DNA of 32,264 nt, from NCBI GenBank assembly GCA_013205245.1, contig JABMNH010000035.1, positions 1 to 32,264 on the forward strand, read 5' to 3'. The notes beneath the pieces were generated by a model. That model made no database searches. It had not been told where the DNA came from and saw only the letters and a program-made list of their open reading frames with translations. Every line of letters begins with the position of its first letter. Within the stretch, counting starts at the first letter, position 1. Positions 15,766-25,197 of the stretch are shown one piece after another. A program made the translations under genes and the position numbers. This DNA comes from Flavobacteriales bacterium. GTDB lineage: Bacteria; Bacteroidota; Bacteroidia; Flavobacteriales; Flavobacteriaceae.

Positions 15766-16782
15766 ATCTTGTGGTAGGTTGTTATTCTTTTCTAAATGCT
15801 CATACAGAAAATTAGCAGCATAAGGCGCAATCATAACACCACGTGTGCCGAGGCCATTAAATAAAGATAAATTTTTATATGTTGGATGTTTACCTAACAG
15901 CGGCCTTCTATCCTTTACCGTTGGTCTTACGCCAGCCACATGGCTTACAATTTCATAATCGGTTGTTAAAATACTGCCCAATTTATCAAGCAATTCTTTT
16001 TTACCTTCTTCTGTAGGATTATTTGTTTTGTCTTTCCAATTAAATGTGGCGCCAACTTTATATTGATGATTCCCTAAAGGCATAATAAAGACAGGCCCTT
16101 TTAACATAAAATCTACATTTAGTTTTGGCGCAAAAATAGTGATGAGTTCACCTTTTGATTCTTGCATTGGGAGCGTGTTAAAAAATGGATTTTTCAACAT
16201 GCCAAAACCTTCACAAAAAACAAGCTTTTTTGCAATTACATTGTGATACTTTACGGATGTCTTGTCTAGAAATAAAGTATTATAATCAAACTTTTCTGAA
16301 AACAATTGTCCTTTTGATTCTAGGTAATTTCTATATGTCGATATCAATAATTTCGTATCTATACGTCCAGTGTTTTTAAGCATTCCTAATTTAAAAGGGG
16401 CCATAAATTCTGTGTTTGTATTTGCTACTAAATCTTGACACATATAATCATTTAACAAATGTCTATCGCAAACTTCAAACCAATTATTTTGTTCTTCAAC
16501 CGATTTAAACACACGGGCAATGGGGAGATTATAATCTAATTTTATCGAGAATTTTTCTTCTAAACCTCGGTAAAAGGGCAGTGCAACTTCTAACTGTTCT
16601 TTGGATTGCCAAACAGGTGTAAAACGTTTTAACACCACAGGATTATACATACCACTTGCTACAATTGAAGCCTGTTGAGACATGTCATCAAAAACCACAA
16701 ATGTTTTGCCTTCGGTTTCAAGCTTATCGGCAAAAGTAATTCCGGCAATACCCAAACCAACAATAATATAATCAACTTTCAT
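15745..16782 (-). CDS. FAD-dependent oxidoreductase (DAO/glycine oxidase type)
   Basis: A 345-residue flavoprotein of the D-amino-acid oxidase superfamily. The dinucleotide-binding GLGIAG (9-14) follows the first beta strand of MKVDYIIVG, and FVVFDD supplies the acidic end of the second strand. The C-terminal FAD block is typical: VAGVRPTVKDRRPLLGKHP (about 284-302) and NGLGTRGVMIAPYAA (about 310-324). The substrate is unknown; an amine or amino acid is likely. It lies directly after the gldKLMN cluster, but the terminator at 16816-16843 separates it, so it needs its own promoter or readthrough. The MnmC C-terminal domain is a related fold, but there is no methyltransferase domain here. Confidence 0.85.
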   Translation of the reverse strand: MKVDYIIVGLGIAGITFADKLETEGKTFVVFDDMSQQASIVASGMYNPVVLKRFTPVWQSKEQLEVALPFYRGLEEKFSIKLDYNLPIARVFKSVEEQNNWFEVCDRHLLNDYMCQDLVANTNTEFMAPFKLGMLKNTGRIDTKLLISTYRNYLESKGQLFSEKFDYNTLFLDKTSVKYHNVIAKKLVFCEGFGMLKNPFFNTLPMQESKGELITIFAPKLNVDFMLKGPVFIMPLGNHQYKVGATFNWKDKTNNPTEEGKKELLDKLGSILTTDYEIVSHVAGVRPTVKDRRPLLGKHPTYKNLSLFNGLGTRGVMIAPYAANFLYEHLEKNNNLPQDLAIYRF

Positions 16783-16815
16783 TTATCATTCATAAATTAA
16801 CAGCGCATTTAAACA

Positions 16816-16843
16816 AAAAACGCCTACTTAAGTAGGCGTTTTT
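16816..16843. terminator. Strong intrinsic terminator after gldN
   Basis: A perfect 28-bp palindrome: AACGCCTACTT and AAGTAGGCGTT, flanked by A-run and T-run. It works on either strand. It lies 18 bp past the gldN stop on the minus strand and ends the gldKLMN transcript before the FAD oxidoreductase gene. Confidence 0.9.
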
Positions 16844-16860
16844 ATGAGTCATTCTGTTTT

Positions 16861-17754
16861 TTAATAGATCCACATATCAAGCTCTCTATTTCTAATATCT
16901 TCTTTAACACGTCTTGATTCAAGTACCTGATACAAGGCATTCCCTTTTATATATTCGGATATTTCGCGGTTATCATACACATTTTGCTCTTTATAAATAA
17001 TAGAGCTAAAACGTCTTGCATTAATAATTAAATCGTACGATAATGGGTATGCTGCATTTTTTGGGTTAAAAACCTTCATTTGATACAGGGTTTCTCTTGC
17101 ATCTGGAAACCAAACCCAAAATAATTCTACTAAATTGTCTTGTGCATCGTCGCTATCAATAAAATTAACATCAGGTGCCACAGGTGCTAAGCCTAACAAT
17201 CTGTATTTAATTTCGCCTTGACGTTTATCAAAATACCAAACACCTTTAATTTTAAAGCCTTCAATATCTGCCGACGTGATTTTTCTGATATCAACATCTT
17301 CTCTTGTAAGTGTTTCTCCAGCATTTAATTTGTCAAATCCTACATTAGTGGTATCACGTCTTGTAAGTCGTTGTTGAATACCATTTAGAGTTAGTCTGTC
17401 TTGAAAATAAGAGTCGTCGTAAACATCTACAATTTCGCTTTTTCTAATTCCTTTCATCAAAGTATCATATAATGATCTACGCTTATTGCTGATATTAATA
17501 GTATCGATAGGATAATAATAAGGCAGATTCATTTTTTCGTTTAAATCTATATATTCCCAAACCACTTTAGACCATAGTATATCTCTATCATCAATATACT
17601 TGTAAGGTAGTGGATGGTCATTATCTGCGGCCACTTGAGCTGCAGTTTTAACACCTACTTCTTCTGGAAATAGCGCGTTTAATAAATTAGCCTGTGCACT
17701 TGAGAGGTTTGAAGCTAATAAAACTAAACACAGAATTAAAAATCTTTTCATCAT
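16861..17754 (-). CDS. gldN: GldN, type IX secretion/gliding ring protein
   Basis: A 297-residue periplasmic protein with a signal peptide (MMKRFLILCLVLLASNLSSAQ). In the type IX secretion system GldN (PorN) joins the lipoprotein GldK in the ring under the outer membrane and contacts the C-terminal domain of GldM. Recognisable family blocks include YIDDRDILWSKVVWEYIDLNEKMN (split here as YIDDRDILWSK and WEYIDLNEKMN, about 53-76), the IKGVWYFDKRQGE strand, and LFWVWFPDARE (about 209-219). It starts 8 bp after the gldM stop and is the last gene of the operon, with the terminator at 16816-16843. Two adjacent ATGs make the exact start uncertain by one codon. Confidence 0.95.
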   Translation of the reverse strand: MMKRFLILCLVLLASNLSSAQANLLNALFPEEVGVKTAAQVAADNDHPLPYKYIDDRDILWSKVVWEYIDLNEKMNLPYYYPIDTINISNKRRSLYDTLMKGIRKSEIVDVYDDSYFQDRLTLNGIQQRLTRRDTTNVGFDKLNAGETLTREDVDIRKITSADIEGFKIKGVWYFDKRQGEIKYRLLGLAPVAPDVNFIDSDDAQDNLVELFWVWFPDARETLYQMKVFNPKNAAYPLSYDLIINARRFSSIIYKEQNVYDNREISEYIKGNALYQVLESRRVKEDIRNRELDMWIY

Positions 17755-17762
17755 AATTTATT

Positions 17763-19313
17763 TTAATTAGTAATTTCAATAATTATAGGTGATATCTTTT
17801 TTAGGTAATAGTTTTCATTACCAAGTAACTTAGCTTTTATATTTAAAATCATAACGTTATCGCCACGTTTTGCACGACTTAAAGCACGTTTACCCGCTTC
17901 ATTAAGTTTTGATCCTGTGATATTTAGAGTTGGTTTTCCTGGTACTTTAATACTAAAACTCAAAACGCGAAGATTTAAATCAAAATCGAAATCTGGTAAA
18001 GTTGCCCCAATGGTTGCATTATTTAAACTCGATTTTGGCATTTTTATTACATCATCTCCTAACTGTCCTCTAATTGTACCTACTGGCGCTGGAATGTCTT
18101 TAATTCTAAAGGTTTTAAAACTGTTTACTTTTTTACCATCAGAACGAACACCAACAACATTAATATTGATTTCGCGCCCAGTACTTGGATTCATAATATA
18201 GTTTTCAGAATTACCAATACGTTTTAAACCAACGGCTGTAGCCGTTACCTTATCGTTAGAAATACCTGGCATAGAAATAGTAATTGGGTTTGGCACACCA
18301 CGGTAAACCACATTCATTTTATCTGCTGAAATTACAGCACTATTTGGGGCTGGCACTACTGCATATTCTTTAAAAATTGGAATTTTTATTTCTTCTCCTT
18401 TTTCAATGAAAACAAATTCTCCTTCTATAGTTCTTGTTCCAACTCTACCTGCTGGAAAATCTAATAATACTTTTCCTTTTTGAATATCTTTATGGTGTAT
18501 TTTTACTCCTTTTATAGTAACTCGTTCAGCCGTTAAATTATCATCTTTTCTACCTAAAACAATTCTACCTTTAAAACGTTCGCCTTCAAAAAAAGCTGTT
18601 TTATCTGCAATAACAATGGCGTCATAATTTGTAAGCGAGACATCACTTTCTAATTGGCCTTGTAACATGGCTGATAAAATATCAGATTCTGTTTCTTTAA
18701 TATCAGCTTGAATTTGTGTAAAACGTGTTAATGACGCTATAAGTGGATAGCCTTCAAAATGATATTTAATCCAACTTTGAGAAATACCTTCACGATCTTC
18801 AACATCTTCGGTTTTAAAACGTTGGTAAACGGTTGGGTTAATAGCCGCATAATCTTTACCTAAAATTATATTTACAGCATCACGATATGTTTTCATGTGG
18901 TCAAGAAATTCTTGCCCATTATCATTTATATTGCCTCCAGTAAAAAAATACTGATCCAAGACATCGGTGCCGTCCATTTTTTCAAAATCTGTTGGATCTT
19001 CTAAATCTTTAATTAATTCTGATTTTAAATTAACTAAATATTTATAAAAAGTATTAGATAAATCTTTTATTTCATCAGCTTTAAGCTTTAAAGATTCGTA
19101 TTTCGCTTTTTGGTCAATAGCTTTTGTGGCCAAACTTGAAAAAGCAGCGTCATTTTTATTGGTTAGCGTGGTATTTCCATCTTCTAACTTGTTATTCATA
19201 TAACCAAAGGCTGAGAGTACTTCTTTAGACATATTCATAGCCAACATGGCTATAAATATGAGGTACATAAGATTGATCATCTTCTGCCTTGGTGATAATT
19301 TTCCAGATGCCAT
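17763..19313 (-). CDS. gldM: GldM, proton-driven motor/periplasmic shaft of type IX secretion
   Basis: A 516-residue inner-membrane protein. With GldL it forms the GldLM motor that uses the proton gradient to drive secretion and gliding; its periplasmic part reaches the GldK-GldN ring. A short cytoplasmic start precedes one helix (about 12-34, MINLMYLIFIAMLAMNMSKE) with E31, the conserved protonatable residue in the known GldM helix. A helical domain (about 50-220) is followed by three beta domains: D2 (about 225-320), D3 (about 325-408) and D4 (about 415-516). It lies 11 bp after gldL and 8 bp before gldN. A paralogue without the helix and third domain is at 11877-13223. Confidence 0.96.
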   Translation of the reverse strand: MASGKLSPRQKMINLMYLIFIAMLAMNMSKEVLSAFGYMNNKLEDGNTTLTNKNDAAFSSLATKAIDQKAKYESLKLKADEIKDLSNTFYKYLVNLKSELIKDLEDPTDFEKMDGTDVLDQYFFTGGNINDNGQEFLDHMKTYRDAVNIILGKDYAAINPTVYQRFKTEDVEDREGISQSWIKYHFEGYPLIASLTRFTQIQADIKETESDILSAMLQGQLESDVSLTNYDAIVIADKTAFFEGERFKGRIVLGRKDDNLTAERVTIKGVKIHHKDIQKGKVLLDFPAGRVGTRTIEGEFVFIEKGEEIKIPIFKEYAVVPAPNSAVISADKMNVVYRGVPNPITISMPGISNDKVTATAVGLKRIGNSENYIMNPSTGREININVVGVRSDGKKVNSFKTFRIKDIPAPVGTIRGQLGDDVIKMPKSSLNNATIGATLPDFDFDLNLRVLSFSIKVPGKPTLNITGSKLNEAGKRALSRAKRGDNVMILNIKAKLLGNENYYLKKISPIIIEITN

Positions 19314-19324
19314 AATTCTTCTTT

Positions 19325-19960
19325 TTAATTATTAGAATTTGACATTGCAGAGAGCATGCCTCCATAAACACCATTTAACGAAGATAAGTTTGTAGCCAAA
19401 GATTCCATTTGCTCTTTTAGTCGGGCAGCATTTTCTACAATGGCGTCATTTATATCAGTTTGTTTTTCGGAATTTTCTATTTGTAGTTTATAAAAATTAT
19501 TTAATGATTCCATTTGATTAGAAGCAATATTTAATTGCTCACTATAATTGTTTGTTGCTGCAATAGATTCTACTACAGGCGCCACATTTTGACTGGCATC
19601 TTGAAAATTCTTAATGCCTATTGCTAAGTTTTGTACCAATTCTACATCTAAATGCGCATCGGCTAAAATTTGATTTAATTTTTGAGCCAGCATACCTTCT
19701 GCATCAACAGGTTCTTGTGAAACACCAGGTTTAAACTGAGGATAAACCAATGACCAATCATATTCTTCTTCTACTGGTTCAAAAGCAGATAATGCAAATA
19801 CCAAAGCTTCTACAACCATACCAACAGCAAGCATGAGTCCTCCTGTTAAAGGGCCTATATGATAATGCAAGATTTTAAACAAAGCGCCAATAATTACTAT
19901 TGATGCTCCTAAGCCATAGGCCATATTATACATTTGCTTTTTCTTTTGCGATTGCGCCAT
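19325..19960 (-). CDS. gldL: GldL, stator-like membrane subunit of the type IX motor
   Basis: A 211-residue inner-membrane protein with two transmembrane helices (about 15-33 and 40-60) and a cytoplasmic helical tail rich in Asn/Gln. GldL packs as a pentamer around the GldM helices. The helices hold K29 (GALFKILHYHIGP) and E51 (GMVVEALVFAL), which match the conserved charged residues of the motor. A run of nine C residues lies 16-24 bases before the start codon, in the 39-base gap after gldK. Confidence 0.95.
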   Translation of the reverse strand: MAQSQKKKQMYNMAYGLGASIVIIGALFKILHYHIGPLTGGLMLAVGMVVEALVFALSAFEPVEEEYDWSLVYPQFKPGVSQEPVDAEGMLAQKLNQILADAHLDVELVQNLAIGIKNFQDASQNVAPVVESIAATNNYSEQLNIASNQMESLNNFYKLQIENSEKQTDINDAIVENAARLKEQMESLATNLSSLNGVYGGMLSAMSNSNN

Positions 19961-19976
19961 AATATAAATTTTTAAA

Positions 19977-19985
19977 GGGGGGGGG
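19977..19985. repeat. Run of nine G/C bases in the gldL leader
   Basis: Nine consecutive G on the plus strand (C in the transcript) in otherwise very AT-rich DNA, between the gldK stop (20000) and the gldL start (19960). Tracts of this length are prone to slipped-strand length change. It is outside coding sequence, so any effect would be on translation or transcript structure of gldL, gldM and gldN. Confidence 0.9.
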
Positions 19986-19999
19986 ATAAAAAGGTTATT

Positions 20000-21397
20000 T
20001 TATTTTTTAGTAAATTTTGTGCCATTGAAATCTTGAACTGTTCTAAATCCTATATAGCTTCTGGCAGAATCGCCATATTCGTAATCTCTACTACTTACTT
20101 CTAAGAAATAAGCTACGTCTTTCCAGGAGCCTCCACGAATTACTTTTCGTTTATTTTCTAAATCTGCTACACTTGGATTTAACGTGGAACTGAAATAATA
20201 AGATGTTGGATCATATGATACATCTGTCCATTCTGATACATTTCCTGCCATATTATACAAACCATAGTCATTGGCATTATAAGAATGAGCTTCTACCGTA
20301 TACAAAGCCCCATCTGCAGCATAATCACCTCGAACAGGTTTAAAATTAGCTAAAAAACAGCCTTTATCGCTAACAATATAGGGACCTCCCCAAGGATATT
20401 TAGAATATTCTAATCCTCCTCTTGCTGCGTATTCCCATTCCGTCTCACTCGGTAATCTAAATAAAGGTACTTTGTCACCTACTGCTCCTCTCTTTTTGCT
20501 TATTAAGAAATTATTTTTTTTAACCGTTCTCCAATTACAGAAAGCTTTGGCTTGGCTCCAGTTTACACCAACCACAGGATAATCTTTATAAGCTTTATGC
20601 CAAAAATAATTTTGATGCATTGGGTCATTATAAGAATAATTAAAATCTTTCACCCACACTGTTGTATCTGGATAAACCGTCAATACTTTCTCTTTAAAAA
20701 AATCTTTGCGTCTAGACTTATTATCTTTAGCTGCTGTGTTTTTATCAAACCAATAGTAACGGTATTTTATTTTTTTTACATCTATTAATCTTTGGGCATC
20801 AAAAGTATCTTCAATAGGTATAAACAATGAATCCATTACCTCTGAATAATGTTCATCCGGAAAATCTTCTACTTCCCATTTTAAAGAAACTCTCCAATTT
20901 AAAAATTTCCCTTGAGCTGGTGAGTTTAAATCACTCATACCTCCATAATTATCCATCATATACTTATAATAAGGGCTGGCTTTACTAGTGTCTATTTCTT
21001 TAAAGGCATAATCTTGAATACCAGAAGATTTTGATTTTTTATCAGTAATATCATCATTACCAAAGGACAGTTCTTCTGCAAGTAATGCTAATTTAGTCCT
21101 AGCGACAGAGTCTCTTACCCAAGAGACAAACTCTTTATACTGACTATTTGTAATTTCGGTTTCATCCATATAAAAAGATTTTACCGTAACTGTTTTTGCC
21201 GGTGCATCACTTACGCCTACCATATCTTCAACCCCTTTACCCATAGTAAAGCTACCGCCAGGTATAAACACCATGCCAAATGGTTTCTCTGGATGAAATT
21301 TATCGCCGTATTTTACGCCTACCAATTCTCCTCTATCATTTGACCCACAACTATATACTACAAACGCCAACAAAAGACATCCAAATAATTTTTTCAT
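20000..21397 (-). CDS. gldK: GldK, outer-membrane lipoprotein of the type IX secretion ring
   Basis: A 465-residue lipoprotein (lipobox VYSC, C17) with a formylglycine-generating-enzyme (FGE-sulfatase) fold, as in GldK/PorK: FIPGGSFTMGKG (about 45-56), MDETEITNSQYKEFV, YPVVGVNWSQAKAFCNWR (about 274-291), LPSETEWEYAARGG, GNVSEWTD and the closing VIRGGSWKD and SYIGFRTVQ blocks. In this family the fold is structural and forms the periplasmic ring with GldN. It is the first gene of gldK-gldL-gldM-gldN and has a promoter candidate with correct spacing at 21435-21465. The extra segment at about 100-270 is typical of GldK compared with shorter FGE proteins. Confidence 0.95.
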   Translation of the reverse strand: MKKLFGCLLLAFVVYSCGSNDRGELVGVKYGDKFHPEKPFGMVFIPGGSFTMGKGVEDMVGVSDAPAKTVTVKSFYMDETEITNSQYKEFVSWVRDSVARTKLALLAEELSFGNDDITDKKSKSSGIQDYAFKEIDTSKASPYYKYMMDNYGGMSDLNSPAQGKFLNWRVSLKWEVEDFPDEHYSEVMDSLFIPIEDTFDAQRLIDVKKIKYRYYWFDKNTAAKDNKSRRKDFFKEKVLTVYPDTTVWVKDFNYSYNDPMHQNYFWHKAYKDYPVVGVNWSQAKAFCNWRTVKKNNFLISKKRGAVGDKVPLFRLPSETEWEYAARGGLEYSKYPWGGPYIVSDKGCFLANFKPVRGDYAADGALYTVEAHSYNANDYGLYNMAGNVSEWTDVSYDPTSYYFSSTLNPSVADLENKRKVIRGGSWKDVAYFLEVSSRDYEYGDSARSYIGFRTVQDFNGTKFTKK

Positions 21398-21434
21398 ATT
21401 TTCTTTATATAATCAAATTTTTTCTTTAAAAATG

Positions 21435-21465
21435 TAAACCTATTAAAAATAATTAACTTAAACAA
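21435..21465 (-). promoter_or_regulatory. Promoter candidate for gldKLMN
   Basis: On the minus strand a -33 TTG (21465-21463) is followed, after exactly 20 bp, by TAGGTTTA (21442-21435), one base from the TAnnTTTG consensus. The leader to gldK would be about 35-40 bases. The 21398-21525 gap holds nothing else I can support. Confidence 0.45.
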
Positions 21466-21525
21466 TAGCTTCACACCCCAAAATCATTAAGAATCATAAT
21501 AATTTTGATGCCTATTCTCTTAAAA

Positions 21526-22686
21526 TTAATTTAACTTTTTAAAGGCTGTGAGCCACCTATTAGGAATATCTTGATTACACGCATCTAGATAGTCTTGGTA
21601 GCTACATGGAATTAACGCATTTTTAGTGCTATTATTGTTTGTAGAGACTTCCATCCACCAACGATTGCTTTTAGGACTCTTGTAGAAATTTATATCTCTG
21701 TTTTCATCGGCGATTGGCACGATGTATTTTATGTACTTTTCTTTGCTTTCAAAAGGATAATCATTGGTTCTATAATTCACGCCTTCAATAAAATACCAAA
21801 CCAACTGTGCCATAAGTTTTGCTGTTTGATGATTGGTGTCTAAACTTGAATTATACTCGTAAATACCAAACGAAGATACTTTGTCGCTTAAGCCTGCATA
21901 ACGCGAAATGGCACAAACATCTACACCAGTAAGGCCATTAGGTGAAGCGTTATTATTGGCTTTTGCTTCGCTATATTTTATAGCACCCAAATCTATACTT
22001 ACAATATCTGCATCTCTTAAAACGGGTTCGGTTAAAGCTATATTTTGAGAGATTTCACCAAGTCTATAAACATCAAAATGCAAACTTTTTATGAGAGCTA
22101 TCTCATCTTGTGAGTTAAAAAAAGTTTGATAGCCTATGTTGCTAAAACTGAATAAATTATTTGGTTTCTCCATAATAATTTTATGAAGATAGGTTTCTGA
22201 AGACAAATCGTCATCTAGTGCTCCTAAATCGAATTTATTATCAACCGACACCAAATTGACTATTTGCTCTAAATCATCATAAGCGCGATAATTTGCGTAA
22301 ACCAAATCGTTACCGCCGCCTAATAAAACAATAATAACATTTTTTTTAAGCAAATAAGTGGTGATTTCTTTGAGGGCAAAATAAGTATCATCAACATCAT
22401 TCCCCTTTTTAATAGTACCTAAATCAACCATTTTTCTATGCCAGTTTCCTGGATATAGCTGATAAAATTCTTTTCTAACCTGTTCTAAATTTGAACCTGT
22501 ACCTATGTTGTTTAGGGCATTTCTATCTTCGTCTATGGCAATAATGGCAATTTCGCCACCTTCAATTTTTGGAAACCCACTTTCTTTTGTATGCAATATT
22601 AAATTATGCCCCAAACTAAGGTTTGATTGCAAAACCAAATGCGCTAAAGTGACATTGCTTACTGGTTTTAAATAATTTGAAAACAT
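21526..22686 (-). CDS. Arginase-fold (ureohydrolase-like) protein with degraded metal site
   Basis: A 386-residue protein of the arginase/agmatinase/formimidoylglutamase superfamily; relatives are usually named formimidoylglutamase. The fold blocks are present, but the Mn-binding motifs are changed. GGxH is GGGND (123-127; N126 where arginase has its His ligand), DAHxD is DNKFD (149-153; K151 for His), and DxD is DLG (232-234; G234 for Asp). E277 in YEYN is kept. Two of the six usual ligand-bearing positions keep Asp at 149 and 153 and one at 232; the others are lost. So catalysis of the usual kind is unlikely, and hutG should not be assigned. It follows topA by 11 bp and precedes gldK. It may be a structural or regulatory relative. 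Confidence 0.75.
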   Translation of the reverse strand: MFSNYLKPVSNVTLAHLVLQSNLSLGHNLILHTKESGFPKIEGGEIAIIAIDEDRNALNNIGTGSNLEQVRKEFYQLYPGNWHRKMVDLGTIKKGNDVDDTYFALKEITTYLLKKNVIIVLLGGGNDLVYANYRAYDDLEQIVNLVSVDNKFDLGALDDDLSSETYLHKIIMEKPNNLFSFSNIGYQTFFNSQDEIALIKSLHFDVYRLGEISQNIALTEPVLRDADIVSIDLGAIKYSEAKANNNASPNGLTGVDVCAISRYAGLSDKVSSFGIYEYNSSLDTNHQTAKLMAQLVWYFIEGVNYRTNDYPFESKEKYIKYIVPIADENRDINFYKSPKSNRWWMEVSTNNNSTKNALIPCSYQDYLDACNQDIPNRWLTAFKKLN

Positions 22687-22697
22687 ATTTTTAAAGC

Positions 22698-25196
22698 TTA
22701 TTTTTTAGCTTTTTTCTTAGGCGCTACTCTCTTTTTAACAGTTTTCTTTTTTGGTTTCTTCTTCTCAATAATGTCTTGCACTTCCTCTAAAGAAAGTTTG
22801 GTAGCATCTACAGTTTTAGGCAATTCTATTTTTAATTTTCCGCTTATAATATTTGTACGTCCCCAACGGGCTTTTTCTACTTTAATACCTTCGGCTTCCC
22901 AATTGTGAATTACTTTATCAATATCTTTTTGTTTTTTATCTTCAATAAGATTATTTATATCTTCTTCCGATAAATTATCGTAATCGTATTTTTTATTTAC
23001 ATTGATAAAAATACCATTCCATTTTATAAACGGACCAAATCTACCCACACCTTTTTGAACGGGTAATTCTTCGTAAAAAGTGATGGGGGCATCGGCTTTT
23101 TGTTTTTCTTGAATCAATGCAATAGCCTGCTCTAAATCGACATCTAAAGGATTTACATCTTTAGGTAGCGACACAAACATGGCGTCAAAACGGATATATG
23201 GACCAAACCTACCGTTAGAAACTACAACCTCTGTATCTTCGTACGAGCCAATAGTTTTAGGCAATTGAAATAAATCCATTGCTTCTTCAAAACTTATGCT
23301 TCCAAGTGTTTGAGTGCCCTGTAAACTGGCGAATTTTGGTTTTTCTTCATCGGTAGCTTCACCAATTTGAACCATCGCACCAAAACGCCCCAATCTTGCG
23401 TAAACATTCTTTTTTGAACTTGGATCAACACCTAAAAGACGTTCGCCTTTAGCACGATCTGCATTTTCGGCAACATCTTCTACAGTTGGATGAAAATCTT
23501 TGTAAAAAGATTTAATCATGGCAATCCAATCGGTTTTACCTTCGGCAATGCTATCAAATTCTAATTCAATATTTGCTGTAAAACTATAATCTAAAACATC
23601 CGAAAAGTGTTCAACTAAAAAAGCACTTACCACTTTACCGATATCCGTTGGCACAAGTTTTCCTTTATCAGATCCTACTTTTTCTGTTAAAACATGAGAT
23701 GTTACTTCACTGTTTTTAAAAACCAATTGTGTATAAGAACGCTCTGTGCCATCAACATTTCCTTTATCCACATAACCCCTACGTTGAATAGTTGATATTG
23801 TAGGCGCGTAAGTAGAAGGCCTTCCTATACCCAATTCTTCTAATTGTTTTACCAATGCTGCCTCAGAATAACGATAAGGGGCTTGGGTATAACGCTCTGT
23901 GGCTTTAATATTTAAGACATCGAGAAATTCGTTTACATGCAATTCTGGAAGCATGCCTGCTTGTTCATCATCTTCAGAATCTGTACCCTCTAAATATACT
24001 TTTAAGAAACCTTCAAACTTTATAACCTCTCCGTTAGCTGTAAAACTTTTATCAGAATTCGAATGGCTTATTTTAACATTTGTGCGTTCTAACTGAGCGT
24101 CGCTCATTTGAGAAGCAATTGTGCGTTTCCAAATAAGACTGTACAATCTATCTTGATCATAATCTACAGAAACTTCTTGCATGGTCATGCTTGTTGGGCG
24201 AATGGCCTCGTGCGCTTCTTGTGCCCCTTTTGACTTGGTTTTAAAACTTCTTGGATGGCTATAAGATGCACCATAATTTTCAATAATGGCAGCAGCAGCA
24301 TCTTTTTTGGCATCGGCAGATAAATTCAAACTATCGGTACGCATATAAGTTATCAAACCTGCTTCGTATAATTTTTGAGCCATTAACATGGTCTTAGCCA
24401 CAGGAAATCCTAATTTTCTTGAGGCTTCTTGTTGCAAGGTAGATGTTGTAAATGGCGGTGCTGGCGATTTTTTTGCAGGCTTGGTTTGTAAATCGGCTAC
24501 TTTAAAAGTGGCATTTTTACAAGATTCTAAAAAAGCTTCTGCATGTTTTTTATCGGCTAAATTCTTTGGTAATTTTGCTTTAAACTTAGCACCTTCTTCA
24601 GTGCTGAATTTAGCATCAACCCTATACGAAGCCACAGGTGTAAAATTATCAATCGCTTCTTCGCGCTCTACTAAAAGTCGTACAGCAACAGATTGTACAC
24701 GCCCTGCCGACAAACCTCCTTTTACTTTTCGCCATAAAACAGGCGATAATTCGTAACCAACAATACGGTCTAAAACCCTACGGGCTTGTTGCGCATTTAC
24801 CACATTATAATCTATTTGACGTGGATTTTCTACTGCTTTTAATATGGCCGATTTTGTTATTTCATGAAAAACAATACGTTTGGTATTCTCTTCTTTTAAT
24901 TTTAATTGTTCGTATAAATGCCAAGCAATAGCTTCTCCTTCTCTATCTTCATCACTTGCCAGCCAAACGGTATCTGCTTTTTTGGCGAGATCTTTCAACT
25001 TCTTTACAACTGCCTTTTTATCTTGAGAAACCTCGTATCGAGGCATAAAATCGCCTTCTACATTTATCCCCAATTCCTTGGATGGTAAATCGGCTATATG
25101 CCCAAAACTCGACTCTACTTGAAAGTCTTTTCCTAAATATTTTTCTATGGTTTTGGCTTTCGCCGGAGACTCCACAATAACTAAATTCTTCGCCAT
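22698..25196 (-). CDS. topA: DNA topoisomerase I
   Basis: A type IA topoisomerase of 832 residues that relaxes negative supercoils. The TOPRIM domain shows E9 in VESPAKAKT and the acidic triad DED (82-84) in SDEDREGEA. The DNA-cleaving tyrosine is Y284 in GLITYMRTDS. The C-terminal part has repeated topoisomerase C-terminal domains (YARLGRFGAMVQIG, VVSNGRFGPYIRF, KGVGRFGPFIKWNGIF) in place of zinc fingers, and ends in a Lys-rich tail. Its promoter lies in the direct repeat at 25198-25265. The arginase-fold gene follows by 11 bp. Confidence 0.97.
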   Translation of the reverse strand: MAKNLVIVESPAKAKTIEKYLGKDFQVESSFGHIADLPSKELGINVEGDFMPRYEVSQDKKAVVKKLKDLAKKADTVWLASDEDREGEAIAWHLYEQLKLKEENTKRIVFHEITKSAILKAVENPRQIDYNVVNAQQARRVLDRIVGYELSPVLWRKVKGGLSAGRVQSVAVRLLVEREEAIDNFTPVASYRVDAKFSTEEGAKFKAKLPKNLADKKHAEAFLESCKNATFKVADLQTKPAKKSPAPPFTTSTLQQEASRKLGFPVAKTMLMAQKLYEAGLITYMRTDSLNLSADAKKDAAAAIIENYGASYSHPRSFKTKSKGAQEAHEAIRPTSMTMQEVSVDYDQDRLYSLIWKRTIASQMSDAQLERTNVKISHSNSDKSFTANGEVIKFEGFLKVYLEGTDSEDDEQAGMLPELHVNEFLDVLNIKATERYTQAPYRYSEAALVKQLEELGIGRPSTYAPTISTIQRRGYVDKGNVDGTERSYTQLVFKNSEVTSHVLTEKVGSDKGKLVPTDIGKVVSAFLVEHFSDVLDYSFTANIELEFDSIAEGKTDWIAMIKSFYKDFHPTVEDVAENADRAKGERLLGVDPSSKKNVYARLGRFGAMVQIGEATDEEKPKFASLQGTQTLGSISFEEAMDLFQLPKTIGSYEDTEVVVSNGRFGPYIRFDAMFVSLPKDVNPLDVDLEQAIALIQEKQKADAPITFYEELPVQKGVGRFGPFIKWNGIFINVNKKYDYDNLSEEDINNLIEDKKQKDIDKVIHNWEAEGIKVEKARWGRTNIISGKLKIELPKTVDATKLSLEEVQDIIEKKKPKKKTVKKRVAPKKKAKK

Positions 25197-25197
25197 T

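Noticed and set aside
21526-22686. Naming the arginase-fold gene hutG and joining it with hutU as a histidine pathway
   Set aside because: Metal ligands are degraded and the genes are 10 kb apart on opposite strands.
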